Origin: Chloroflexota bacterium | Lineage (GTDB): Bacteria > Chloroflexota > Anaerolineae > 4572-78 > NAK82 | Assembly: GCA_024276515.1 (NCBI GenBank) | Contig: JAJRXB010000232.1 | Location: 1-37,258, forward strand | Direction of reading: 5' to 3' | Length of the DNA stretch: 37,258 bases | The notes under the pieces: model-generated | The model's input: only the letters and a program-made list of their open reading frames with translations | Database searches by the model: none | What the model was told of the DNA's origin: nothing | Made by a program: the position numbers and the translations under genes | Shown here: one piece after another, positions 24,784 through 34,408 of the stretch | Layout of the letters: each line of letters starts with the position of its first letter | Numbering within the stretch: the stretch's first letter is position 1

Positions 24784-26646
24784 ATGAGCGGTGTGTTTGG
24801 AATCGTGGATCGGGAGCGTCGGCCAGAGGTGGCGACTCTCCTGCAAGCTATGGCGGAGCGGCTGAAGCTGCGTCCGTGGTACGCCGTTCAGTGTCACGCC
24901 GATCCCGCAGCCGGCGTGGGGTTGGGTCAGGTCAACATCGGCCTTTTCAGCCACGAGCGGCAACCGGCCCGCCATCTCGAGGGCAGCCTGTGGGGGTGCT
25001 TTTTCGGCGATCTCTACAACGCCGACGTCCTGCGTCGCCAGGTGGGGGAGGCCGCAGGCGTCGGCGAGAGCCTGGCAGACTTGATTCTCTCCCTCTATCG
25101 GCTTCAAGGGATGGACTTCGTTCGGGGGCTGGACGGTCAGTTTGTGCTGGCCATCTGGGATGGGGAGCGTGGGTGTTTGACGCTGGCCAACGACCGGTTT
25201 GGTCTTTATCCCCTATACTATGCCCACTACGACGGAAAACTGCTCTTTGCGCCCGAAGTGAAAGGGATACTGGCAGATTCCAGCTTCGAGAAACAGCTCA
25301 ATTTGACCGCCCTGGCCGAGTTTATGCGGTTTCAGCGTTTGCTGGGCGACAAAACCTTCTTCGAGGGGATAACCCTGCTGCCATATGGCTCCTTGCTCCA
25401 GTTTGAACCGGGCACCGACATTTTGCACGTGGAACACTATTGGGACTTTGACCAGACGCCCGCGTGGCCGGCCGGCGCCGATTTTGACGAAGCGGTGGCC
25501 GAAACCGGTCGCCTCTTGCGCCGGGCGGTCAACGTCCGGGCCGATGGGGGCCTGCGGGTGGGTGTCTACTTGAGCGGGGGGCTCGATTCTCGGACCGTCC
25601 TGGGATTCATCGACCGCCGGCACTTTCCTGTCACCACAATCACCTATGGGGTGCCCGGTTGCCGCGACGCCATCTACGCCGAGAGGATCGCTCGCCGGGT
25701 GGGGAGTGATCACCACTTCTTCCCCCAACCAGACGGGCGATGGCTGGTAGACCTGGTAGACTTTCACCTGGAAGTCACCGAGGGGTTTACCACCTTTGTC
25801 CACAGCCACGCCGCGCCCACCCTGGAACCGGCCCGTGGCCTGATGGACGTGAATCTGACGGGCTTCAACGGCGACCAACTCCTGGGAGCGCGCGGCGTGC
25901 AGTATGCTCACAACGCTGTCAATGCACCCGACGACGTTGCCTTTGTGGGGCAGATGTTTTACTGCTTGAATCAGCGTTTTTGCTGGCCCGGCATCACCGA
26001 GGCGGAAGAGAAGCTTCTCTACACGCCCGAGATGTACCCGGTGATGCGTGACCGTGCCTTTGAATCTCTGGTCCGCGAGCTGTCGAAGTTCAGCCGTTTT
26101 GACCGGGTGCGGCAGGCAGATTACTTCCTGGCCATTCACCAGGGGAGCCGCCTGAGCCATCTCAATCTGGTCTATCAACGGGCTTTTCTCGAAGTCCGCT
26201 ATCCCTTTGTGGACTACCAACTGATGGACTTCGTTCACTCGGTGCCGGTGGAATACCGTCTGAACGACCGGCTCTACCTGGCCGTTCTCAATCGCGAAAT
26301 CCCCAAAGTCACCTGGGTGCCCCGCGACACCGACGAGAGACTATTGACCGACCGGCGGCTGATTCGAGAGGCGCATGGTCTGTGGCAAAAAGTCCGGCGG
26401 CGGACGTTCGGTCGTGCCAGCCGCAAGATTCACGAGGACCCCGAGAACTGGCTGCGATACGACGCCCGTGAGTGGGCCGAGCGCATCCTCTTCGACCGGC
26501 GGACGCTGGAACGGGGCATCTTCAACCCGGCCTTCTTGCGCTCCATCTTCGAACGGCACATGTCGGGCCGGGAGATTCACACCATCGGCAAAATTGCGCC
26601 CATCATCACCTTCGAGATGATGTTGCGTCGCTTTTACGATAACTGA
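24784..26646 (+). CDS. Asparagine synthetase-like protein 2 (glutaminase nucleophile missing)
   Basis: MSGVFGIVDRERRP..., LDGQFVLAIWDGERGCLTLANDRFGLYPLYY, VYLSGGLDSRTVLGFI; residue 2 is Ser; C-terminus resembles paralog 1 (DRRTLERG...ERHMSG). Confidence 0.88.
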   Translation: MSGVFGIVDRERRPEVATLLQAMAERLKLRPWYAVQCHADPAAGVGLGQVNIGLFSHERQPARHLEGSLWGCFFGDLYNADVLRRQVGEAAGVGESLADLILSLYRLQGMDFVRGLDGQFVLAIWDGERGCLTLANDRFGLYPLYYAHYDGKLLFAPEVKGILADSSFEKQLNLTALAEFMRFQRLLGDKTFFEGITLLPYGSLLQFEPGTDILHVEHYWDFDQTPAWPAGADFDEAVAETGRLLRRAVNVRADGGLRVGVYLSGGLDSRTVLGFIDRRHFPVTTITYGVPGCRDAIYAERIARRVGSDHHFFPQPDGRWLVDLVDFHLEVTEGFTTFVHSHAAPTLEPARGLMDVNLTGFNGDQLLGARGVQYAHNAVNAPDDVAFVGQMFYCLNQRFCWPGITEAEEKLLYTPEMYPVMRDRAFESLVRELSKFSRFDRVRQADYFLAIHQGSRLSHLNLVYQRAFLEVRYPFVDYQLMDFVHSVPVEYRLNDRLYLAVLNREIPKVTWVPRDTDERLLTDRRLIREAHGLWQKVRRRTFGRASRKIHEDPENWLRYDAREWAERILFDRRTLERGIFNPAFLRSIFERHMSGREIHTIGKIAPIITFEMMLRRFYDN

Positions 26647-26667
26647 ACAGGACGGCAAGACTTCAGG

Positions 26668-27846
26668 ATGCGAATCGCCTACGTTGAACCTGTGGTTGGT
26701 CTGAACGTTTACGGCAGAGAATTGCTCCCTCACCTGGCCCGTCACGTCGAAGTGGAGGTGGTGACCGACGCCGACCGGAGTCGGTTGTGCGACGACGTCG
26801 CCGGAGCCTTCCCCATCGTGAGCTATGCCCAGGCAGCGGCCCGTGCCAATGGTCATTACGACCAGATGGTCTTTCAATTGCGCAACAATCCCCGACACAC
26901 TTCAGTCTACGACCTGCTTTTGGCACAAGGTGGCGTTAGCGTGATGCACGAGGTGAATCTGTTGGGCATCATCGGGGCCCAAACATTGAGACAGGGTCGC
27001 CGGTTGGCTTTTCTGCGCCAGATGTGGCTGAACGAGGGGCCTGTGACCGCGCTGCAAGCTGGCGTAGATCTTTTTCTGCTCCGCCGAGGTGTCAAGAGAT
27101 GGTCGCATCTTCTGATGAACCGGCAGGCGATCCGACGAAGTCGGGGGGTCATCGTGCACAATCGAGACGCCGCTCGCGTGTTGAAGGCCCGTTATCCTCA
27201 CCTGGCGGTGCAGACGGTCCGGCGGGGGGTGCCGCCAGCCCCCCTGTTCGACGATGCCGCGCTGCGTCGGGAATTGGGCCTGGCGGACCGCTGGCCGGTT
27301 CTCGCCTCTTTCGGCGTGGTGAACCAGCGCAAGCGAATTGCTCAGGTGCTACAGGCGATGGTGGAAGTGGTGAACGAGTTCCCTCGCGCCGTCTACGTGC
27401 TGGTGGGGCAGGTCTTCGAGTTTGACCTGCAAGGTATGGTAGATCGCCTGGGGTTGAGCAGGCACGTTCGGGCCACGGGGCGCGTGGACGATGACGCATT
27501 TGCCAAATATCTGGCAGTGACCGACATTGGCATCAACCTCCGCTATCCAACAGAGGGTGAAACTTCGTCGACCGCTTTGCGCATTATGAGTTACGGCAAA
27601 CCGATGCTGGTCACCGATGCAGGTTCCCTGGCCGAGTTTCCAGACAACTGCGTCGTAAAAGTGAGTCCTGGGGCGACCGAGGTTGAAGAGATTCGCCGGG
27701 GGCTGCTGGCGTTGGCCGGCGACGAGACCCTGCGGCGGCAGGTGGGGCAGGCGGCATTGACCTACGTTGCTGAGAATCATACCTGGGAGCAGGCCGCCCA
27801 AACATATTACAGGTTCCTGATGAAGATTAAGGAAATAAACGGGTAA
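26668..27846 (+). CDS. Family 4 glycosyltransferase
   Basis: SRGVIVHNRDAARVLKARYPHLAVQTVRRGVPP, LASFGVVNQRKRIAQVLQAM, DIGINLRYPTEGETSSTALRIMSYGKPMLVTDAG. Confidence 0.9.
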   Translation: MRIAYVEPVVGLNVYGRELLPHLARHVEVEVVTDADRSRLCDDVAGAFPIVSYAQAAARANGHYDQMVFQLRNNPRHTSVYDLLLAQGGVSVMHEVNLLGIIGAQTLRQGRRLAFLRQMWLNEGPVTALQAGVDLFLLRRGVKRWSHLLMNRQAIRRSRGVIVHNRDAARVLKARYPHLAVQTVRRGVPPAPLFDDAALRRELGLADRWPVLASFGVVNQRKRIAQVLQAMVEVVNEFPRAVYVLVGQVFEFDLQGMVDRLGLSRHVRATGRVDDDAFAKYLAVTDIGINLRYPTEGETSSTALRIMSYGKPMLVTDAGSLAEFPDNCVVKVSPGATEVEEIRRGLLALAGDETLRRQVGQAALTYVAENHTWEQAAQTYYRFLMKIKEING

Positions 27847-27863
27847 CGCCTGGGCCGGCAATT

Positions 27864-28060
27864 GCCTGAGAATAAATCCTCAGGCTGAAAGGGAAAGCCC
27901 GCTCACCTGCCCCACCGCACCTGTGCCGCACCCCAGGTGCAGGCAGGTGCGGGAAAGCAGGCTAAACCTCTGTGATTCTCGGCGAACATAGGGCGCTTTT
28001 GCGTCCTTGAGCTATTAGCCTGGAGCTTAAGCGAAGCACCCTGTGGGTTAGCTCGAGGCG
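27864..28060. repeat. Composite intergenic repeat with several hairpins and a nested palindrome
   Basis: GCCTGAG-aataaatc-CTCAGGC; CACCTGCC (27904-27911)/GGCAGGTG (27942-27949) with inner GCACCTG/CAGGTGC; AGCCTGGAGCT...AGCTCGAGGC. Confidence 0.6.
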
Positions 28061-28142
28061 ACGGGGCGGTCAAATCAGCTCTATGCCCAGGATAATTTCT
28101 TAAAGTTCATAAGGAACTTCAACAGGGGAAATAAAGGGACAA

Positions 28143-30011
28143 ATGGCTGAGATAGAGCAAACGGAAGCCAGGCGGCGATCAAGCGATGATCTCTTGGAAA
28201 TACCGGCCATAGGCTCCTTTACGGTATTTGGCGTAACCAAAAGACCTGTGCGTCTCATCGGCAACACCGGGCTGGGTGAAGCGGAAACAACAGCCCTGGC
28301 CATCCCCCTTGGCGGGGAATATCATCTCTTCCTCAGAACGCCGGCCTCGAATCTGGTGAAAACGAATGGAGTCATCGCTCTGAAATTGGGGTTCATCAGG
28401 TCCCCCTCTGGAGAGATTCTATCCCCCGCCGATTTGCTGGCTCAACGAGTCGCAACCCCTCAGCTTATTGACTGTGAGGAGGTAGAGGGTGACGCAGTGA
28501 TAGGCTGCTTTCACCTGCAAGAACCTCGTTTCTCTCTATTCAGAACACTTCTCGGAGTGCCTGATCTCTACTACTGGGCCGCTGATGGTGAGATTCTTTG
28601 CTCAGATAATCTGAAGGCCTTGATCGCCCTGCTCCCAACCCCACAATTGGACCCCAAAGTGCTGCCGATGCATTTCTTGTATCGGTTTGTAGGGGGGCAT
28701 AAAACTTACGTCGAGAATGTTCACCGCCTTCCTGCCGGCTCTACTCTGACGTGGCACGCCGGCAGGCTCGAACTGGAATATGCAAAAGACATACGCGATT
28801 CTCTGCGCCAGGACCGATTCAGCCAAATGAGTGATGAGGCCGCAACTTTTCTATTCCAGCGATATGCAGAGGTCGTTGGTCATTACTTGAGAGAGGCGGC
28901 CCCATCGGGGAAGGGGTTTGGTTCACTTCTGTCTGGCGGAGTCGATTCCTCGCTTATGCAGCTACTTATTGACGAACATCTGGCGCCCGGCGTGGAGCGT
29001 CGCTCCTTCAGCTACGCGGTAGACACCCCCGCCTTTCTGCCAGAAGTGGAGTACGCTGTCCAGGTCACTCAACGGCTGGGTACCAGGCACACTTTTGTAC
29101 CCATCGCGCCCGAGGAATACCCTGCCCTGTTGATCGACGCGATCCGAATCCTGGGGCAGCCTGTTGCTCCGGAATCGGTGCCTTGCGTCCTGCCGGTAGC
29201 CCGCTACCTTTCACAGCAGGGTGAGGACATAGCCTATCTGTTTTGCGGCGCAGCCGCAGACGCGCTGCACGGGGTATCTAAGGCGGAAATCCTGTGGCAT
29301 TTGCAACGATGGGTTGCACTTCCTGCCGCCGGCTTGGGACTAAAGTTGTTCGAGCCCCTGATGCGAGCAGTAGATCCCCATAAAGCCTTCCTGATGCGTA
29401 CAGCGGTCTCCTTCTTGCCTTACGTTAATGATGTGACTTCACCTCGCTTTCCCTGTAACGAGTATGGAGTGTACACGGATTTTGAGTTGGTCCGTCGCAG
29501 CTTTGACGCGGATGCAATTCGGTCGGCCTTCGCCTGCCGGCAAGAGGAGGAGGCCAGATATTTGAACAGCCCTTCGTTGATCGAGAAAGTGCAGACCTTG
29601 AGTTTGTTGAGCATTGTGCACCCCATAGCTTCTTTGTGGCACCAGTTGTTCCTGGCGTATGGGATCGCTTTGATCCATCCCTATCTGGACGAGAAGATCG
29701 TCAAAACGACCTATGCTTTCGATCCCGGCATCAGATTCTATCATAAAGGCAGGATCAAACCCATACTGAAGCGTTTGCTGGAGCAAAGGTCACTGGCAGA
29801 GATTGCGTCTTTGCCCAAGCGCGGCAGTGGCTTTCATTTGGACTTGATGCAGTGGATGAGAGAAGGTGTCTTGCAGGATATGGTACACGCCATCGAGCGG
29901 CCGCCCTTCCTCGACAAAGCCGATTTCGAGCGCAAGCTCGAGGAACCAGACTGGTTTACCTGGAGCATGTTGACCCTGGATTTATTCCACAAAAACGTGC
30001 TGCAAGCTTAA
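28143..30011 (+). CDS. Asparagine synthetase-like protein 3 (N-terminal glutaminase domain highly divergent)
   Basis: YYWAADGEILCSDNLKALI, SLLSGGVDSSLMQLLIDEHL, LGTRHTFVPIAPEEYPALLIDAI, LIHPYLDEKIVKTTYAF; no N-terminal Cys. Confidence 0.82.
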   Translation: MAEIEQTEARRRSSDDLLEIPAIGSFTVFGVTKRPVRLIGNTGLGEAETTALAIPLGGEYHLFLRTPASNLVKTNGVIALKLGFIRSPSGEILSPADLLAQRVATPQLIDCEEVEGDAVIGCFHLQEPRFSLFRTLLGVPDLYYWAADGEILCSDNLKALIALLPTPQLDPKVLPMHFLYRFVGGHKTYVENVHRLPAGSTLTWHAGRLELEYAKDIRDSLRQDRFSQMSDEAATFLFQRYAEVVGHYLREAAPSGKGFGSLLSGGVDSSLMQLLIDEHLAPGVERRSFSYAVDTPAFLPEVEYAVQVTQRLGTRHTFVPIAPEEYPALLIDAIRILGQPVAPESVPCVLPVARYLSQQGEDIAYLFCGAAADALHGVSKAEILWHLQRWVALPAAGLGLKLFEPLMRAVDPHKAFLMRTAVSFLPYVNDVTSPRFPCNEYGVYTDFELVRRSFDADAIRSAFACRQEEEARYLNSPSLIEKVQTLSLLSIVHPIASLWHQLFLAYGIALIHPYLDEKIVKTTYAFDPGIRFYHKGRIKPILKRLLEQRSLAEIASLPKRGSGFHLDLMQWMREGVLQDMVHAIERPPFLDKADFERKLEEPDWFTWSMLTLDLFHKNVLQA

Positions 30012-30015
30012 CCTC

Positions 30016-31227
30016 GTGAAGGCTAAAATGCACATCGCCGTCTACCACAACCTACACTCTGGCGGAGCCAAGCATTCCTCCTTCGAGATCGTTCGTCGGC
30101 TGGGGGAGCGCCATCAGGTGGATCTATTCACGCTGAGTTCAGCCGATACGGATTTCTTTGACATACGAGGCGTTGTCCACCAGACTCACGTGATCGAATT
30201 TCACCCTGGGCGAACCTTTGGCAGTCCATTGGGACGGCTTAATCACGCGGTGCGCTGGTCCGACTTGAGACGATTGGAAGGAGTGTCACGCCAGGCGGCA
30301 GAAGCCATCGACCGGGGGGACTACGACGTGGTCTACGTCCATCCCTGCCAGTTCACGCAGAATCCATCGATTCTGTGGTACTTGCAGACGCCGGCACTCT
30401 ATCACAGCCGCGAACCCCTCCGTCGTTTGTACGAGCCGCCGATTCCCCGCCCTTATCGCAATGGCCCTGGTTGGCGGAGTGTGCTGGATCGGGTTGATTT
30501 GTTCCGGCGGGCATACGATGGACGGCTGAGGCGGATCGAACGGCGCAACATTCGGAAGGCAACCCAGGTGGTGACCAATTCCTATTTCACCCGCGAGGCC
30601 CTGTATCGGACTTATGGCGTGAACGCCAGCGTCGTGTATCACGGCGTGGACCTGGAGACCTTCCGCCCGTTGAGGCTGGAGCGGGAAAACCTGGTGGTAT
30701 CGGTTGGGGCGCTCACGCCCAACAAAGGCTTTGATTTCATCGTCGAGAGCCTGGGATGGTTGCCGGAAGCTCTCCGACCGGAACTGGTGGTCGTCAGCAA
30801 TTATCAGGAGCCTTTGGAAAGGGCATATTTACAGGAGTTGGCCGCTCGGCGAGGTGTTCGGTTGTCGCTGCGCCGGGCGGTGGGCGTTGACGAATTGGCA
30901 AGATTGTACAACGTGGCCCGTGCCACCGTCTACGCGCCGGTGCTGGAGCCTTTTGGCCTGGTTCCACTGGAGTCTATGGCCTGTGGCACGCCGGTGGTGG
31001 CTGTGGCCGAGGGGGGAGTGCGGGAGTCGGTGGCTCACGGCGAGACCGGATTGCTGACAGAGCGTCGGCCTCGGCAATTTGCGGAGACGCTTCGCCTTTT
31101 GCTGGAAGACTCCGCCCTGGCCGCTCGATTGGGGGCTCAGGCCCGGGAGCAAGCGCTCGAACGTTGGCGCTGGGAGCGGACGGTGGCCCAGATCGAAACG
31201 CATCTGACCGATCTGCTCGAAACGTGA
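30016..31227 (+). CDS. Family 4 glycosyltransferase
   Basis: AVYHNLHSGGAKHSSFEIVRRL, VYHGVDLETFRPL, SVGALTPNKGFDFIVESL, EPFGLVPLESMACGTPVVAVAEGGVRE; true start may be ATG 30028. Confidence 0.92.
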   Translation: MKAKMHIAVYHNLHSGGAKHSSFEIVRRLGERHQVDLFTLSSADTDFFDIRGVVHQTHVIEFHPGRTFGSPLGRLNHAVRWSDLRRLEGVSRQAAEAIDRGDYDVVYVHPCQFTQNPSILWYLQTPALYHSREPLRRLYEPPIPRPYRNGPGWRSVLDRVDLFRRAYDGRLRRIERRNIRKATQVVTNSYFTREALYRTYGVNASVVYHGVDLETFRPLRLERENLVVSVGALTPNKGFDFIVESLGWLPEALRPELVVVSNYQEPLERAYLQELAARRGVRLSLRRAVGVDELARLYNVARATVYAPVLEPFGLVPLESMACGTPVVAVAEGGVRESVAHGETGLLTERRPRQFAETLRLLLEDSALAARLGAQAREQALERWRWERTVAQIETHLTDLLET

Positions 31228-31248
31228 TGCGTAATAGGAGGAAACTGA

Positions 31249-31899
31249 ATGGCTGACACGTTGACCGGCAAGGTGGAGGTGGAGCCGACAATTGAGGAGG
31301 CGTCGTTTGGTTTTGGGCGCTTTTGGCAGCGCTTCCGCGAAATGTCGTTCCGTGATAAACGATTGACGCTGATGGGAGTTTTACGCTTCTATCTGCGGTC
31401 TCGTCTCTTCGATTCCGGCGGGCCGGCGGTCCTGTCCAGGAACGTGGTCATTGGCAAGCGCCGGCCGGCCCGGCTTGTTTTGGGACGAGGGGCCCGTATT
31501 GCCAAAGGTTGTGTGCTGGTCGTCGGCACCGGGCGCGAGCCGGAGTCGGTGTTGGAAATCGGTCCGCGTACCGTGATCGGTCCCGGCACGCGCATTATGG
31601 CTGCCAGCCAGGTGCATATTGGCGCGCGCTGCATGATTAGCTGGAATTGCAGTATCTTCGACTCCATCGGCCATAAGCTGTGGCTGAAAAGCACCGGCGA
31701 ATCGGAGATTGAAGCGCCTATCACCATCGGCGACGACGTGTGGATCGGCCCCAATTCGATCATTATGAAGGGAGTCACCATCGGCTCCGGTTCGGTGGTC
31801 GGGGCCGGGTCGGTGGTGCGCCGCGACGTGCCGCCCAAGTCGCTGGTAGTGGGCAATCCGGCCCGCGTCATCGACCGGGTGCTGAGGTGGGAGCGTTGA
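31249..31899 (+). CDS. Hexapeptide-repeat acyltransferase (maltose/galactoside O-acetyltransferase type)
   Basis: TIGDDVWIGPNSIIMKGVTIGSGSVVGAGSVVRRDVPPKSLVVGNPARVI; AGGAGG RBS. Confidence 0.92.
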   Translation: MADTLTGKVEVEPTIEEASFGFGRFWQRFREMSFRDKRLTLMGVLRFYLRSRLFDSGGPAVLSRNVVIGKRRPARLVLGRGARIAKGCVLVVGTGREPESVLEIGPRTVIGPGTRIMAASQVHIGARCMISWNCSIFDSIGHKLWLKSTGESEIEAPITIGDDVWIGPNSIIMKGVTIGSGSVVGAGSVVRRDVPPKSLVVGNPARVIDRVLRWER

Positions 31900-33455
31900 C
31901 GTTGAGATCGTCGGAGACCATCTTGCCTGCCAGAACAGCGGCCCTTGAAGGTTGGTGGGCTCGCTTTCTCGCTTCTCGCCTGGCCGTGGTCGCCGTCGTC
32001 GGGTTGGGGGCGGTGCTGCGTTTGTATGGGATGGGAGCTAAAAGTTTGTGGCACGACGAAGGTTGGACTTTCTTCTTCGCCCAGACGAATCTGGCCTATC
32101 AACTTGTCACACCCACCAACGCGCCTCCTTTGTACCACGCCCTGTTGCACTTTTGGCTCAAGCTGGGCCAGGGGGCGGTGATGCTTCGGCTGCCCTCGGC
32201 TCTCTTTGGTATCGCCTCGGTTTGGGTAGCCTATTTGATCGGGCGACAGATCGCAGGCCAGAGGCTAGGGTTGGTCACGGGCCTGCTCATCGCCGTCGCA
32301 CCTATGCTGATCTGGTACTCACAGGAGGCGCGCTACTACTCGCTTCTCTTCCTTTTGTCGGCGCTGTCTTTCTACTTTTATCTGCGTCTCTTCGACGCCA
32401 GCGCCAGGCGACCCTGGCTGGGCTATTTCGTCGTCACGCTGCTGTGCATGTATACCCACTATTATTCCTTTCTGATTCTATTGGTCGAGAATCTGGACTT
32501 CTTCTTGGGGTGGCGGCGTCACCGCCGCCGGTGGAAGCGGTGGCTGCTGATTCAGGTCGGATTGGGCGTGTTCTATCTGCCCTGGCTCCTGTTTTTCCTG
32601 GGGCAGGCCCGGGCGGCGGCGGGCGGGGAGGTATTTTATCCCAGGCCCAATTGGATGGAATTGGGCTATTCGTTCTTAACTTTTCTCGCCGGCCCGGTCA
32701 GGCCCCTGCCCGGCGCGTTGTTGCTTCCGCTCTTTGCCGGGGTGGGCTTGTTGGGTGTGTGGCACGCCCGCCGGGTTGAGGCTCCCTTGCGCCTCATCCT
32801 TCTCCTGCTGATCCTGCCCGTCGGATTGGCTTTTCTGGTTTCCCTGCGGGTCCCCATTTATCACAGCAAGCATCTGATCGCCGTGAGTCTGGCCTGTTAC
32901 CTGCTGTTGGCTTTGGGCATCACCTTGCCCCGGGACAGGCGACTGGCGGTCCTTTTGGGGTTGGTCACGCTGCTGCCCATCGTCGCCTCGTTGATCGTCT
33001 ATTATCGGCTGCCGTCGCGCCAGGACTGGCGGGGCATCGCCCGGTTGATCGAAGCCCAGGGGCAGCCTGGTGATGCCATCTTCTTCGATGGGCAGGTGGG
33101 CCATCTGCCTTTTGGCTTTTATTACGATGGCCCTCTGGATCAATATGGTTTCTACGGCTCTCTCTCTCGGAATTGGAAACCGCTGGCTGCGTCCGCTTCG
33201 CCGCCCGAAAGCCCATTCTGGGCCGATTACGGTAAAATTTCCTATTTTGCCGACACGTCGCGCTCGCTCTCAGACGGCTGGTGGCGCAGGCCAGAAGACG
33301 CGAGTCAGGGGTATGGGCGTGTCTGGCTGATGCTCTTCTACGAGCGGTGGTCGCTGGAGCAACACGAAGCAGCTTTGGGAACCACCTGTGAGCCGATCAC
33401 CGGGCAGGATTTTGGCGAGGTCAGCGTCTATCTCTGTCCGCTGCGGGGTGGCTGA
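31887..33455 (+). CDS. ArnT/GT39-like polytopic membrane glycosyltransferase
   Basis: RLYGMGAKSLWHDEGWTFFFA (GT-C Asp/Glu motif), TNAPPLYHALLHFW, IWYSQEARYYSLLFLLSALSFYFYLRL; many TMs; start uncertain (GTG 31887 overlapping upstream gene). Confidence 0.85.
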   Translation: MGALTLRSSETILPARTAALEGWWARFLASRLAVVAVVGLGAVLRLYGMGAKSLWHDEGWTFFFAQTNLAYQLVTPTNAPPLYHALLHFWLKLGQGAVMLRLPSALFGIASVWVAYLIGRQIAGQRLGLVTGLLIAVAPMLIWYSQEARYYSLLFLLSALSFYFYLRLFDASARRPWLGYFVVTLLCMYTHYYSFLILLVENLDFFLGWRRHRRRWKRWLLIQVGLGVFYLPWLLFFLGQARAAAGGEVFYPRPNWMELGYSFLTFLAGPVRPLPGALLLPLFAGVGLLGVWHARRVEAPLRLILLLLILPVGLAFLVSLRVPIYHSKHLIAVSLACYLLLALGITLPRDRRLAVLLGLVTLLPIVASLIVYYRLPSRQDWRGIARLIEAQGQPGDAIFFDGQVGHLPFGFYYDGPLDQYGFYGSLSRNWKPLAASASPPESPFWADYGKISYFADTSRSLSDGWWRRPEDASQGYGRVWLMLFYERWSLEQHEAALGTTCEPITGQDFGEVSVYLCPLRGG

Positions 33456-33489
33456 GGTGAGAGGGATTGGTGTGAGTGGGAGAGACTCG

Positions 33490-34404
33490 ATGACTCACCC
33501 CCAGGTTGCTGTGGTCATCTTGAATTGGAACGGCGGTCAGGAGACGCTGGACTGCCTGGCCTCGCTGCGCCGGGTGGACTACCCGCGCTTCGAGGTGATC
33601 GTCGTGGACAACGGCTCCACCGACGGCTCAGCCGATGCCATCCGACGGGATTTCCCGGAGGCGACCCTGATCGAGATGGGGGGCAATCTGGGCTTCACCG
33701 GGGGCAACAACGTGGGGATCCGCTATGCCCTGGCCTACGGGGCCGATTACGTGCTGTTGCTCAACAACGACACCGAAGTGGCTTCCGACTTCTTGACCCA
33801 CCTGGTCGAGGTGATGGAAGCAACCCCCAAAGTGGGAATAGCGGGGCCGCTGATTTACTATTATGACCGACCTGAGATCATCTGGTCGGCCGGGGGGACG
33901 ATTGATCCGAGGCGAGGGCAGACCCGGATGATCGGGTTGGGCGAGCGCGACAGGGGGCAATATGGTCCCGCGCCCCGCCAGGTGGATTTCGTCACCGGCT
34001 GTGCCTTGCTGGTCCGCAGGCCCGTGTTGGAACAGGCGGGCCTGCTCGACGAGCGGTTCTTCGCTTATTACGAAGAGGCCGAGTGGTGTGTGAGGGTGCG
34101 GCGAGCCGGCTATCGCGTCGTCAACGTGCCGGGGGCGAAGGTGTGGCACAAAATTTCACCGGAGCGGCGGGCGGCCTCACCCATCGTTCACTATTACATG
34201 ACGCGCAACCGACTGCTTTTTTTGAGATGTGCCCAACTGGGGGTGGGAGCCTGGCTTTACACTTTGATAGGGGAGTATCTGCGGACGCTGGTGAGTTGGT
34301 CGCTGCGGCCCAGGTGGCGGAACAAGCGGAACCAGCGAAATGCGATGCTCCAGGCTCTCTACGATTACCGGCGCGGACGATTTGGTCCGGTGGATTTGGG
34401 GTGA
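33490..34404 (+). CDS. Family 2 glycosyltransferase (rhamnosyltransferase-like)
   Basis: VAVVILNWNGGQETLDCLASL, VIVVDNGSTDGS, NLGFTGGNNVGIRYAL, VLLLNNDTEV, GCALLVRRPVLEQAGLLDERFFAYYEEAEWCVR. Confidence 0.92.
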   Translation: MTHPQVAVVILNWNGGQETLDCLASLRRVDYPRFEVIVVDNGSTDGSADAIRRDFPEATLIEMGGNLGFTGGNNVGIRYALAYGADYVLLLNNDTEVASDFLTHLVEVMEATPKVGIAGPLIYYYDRPEIIWSAGGTIDPRRGQTRMIGLGERDRGQYGPAPRQVDFVTGCALLVRRPVLEQAGLLDERFFAYYEEAEWCVRVRRAGYRVVNVPGAKVWHKISPERRAASPIVHYYMTRNRLLFLRCAQLGVGAWLYTLIGEYLRTLVSWSLRPRWRNKRNQRNAMLQALYDYRRGRFGPVDLG

Positions 34405-34408
34405 CGCG

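Noticed and set aside
28103-28119. AAGTTC-ataag-GAACTT hairpin upstream of AsnB-3
   Set aside because: Only a 6-bp stem with no conserved context; too weak to report as a regulatory element.
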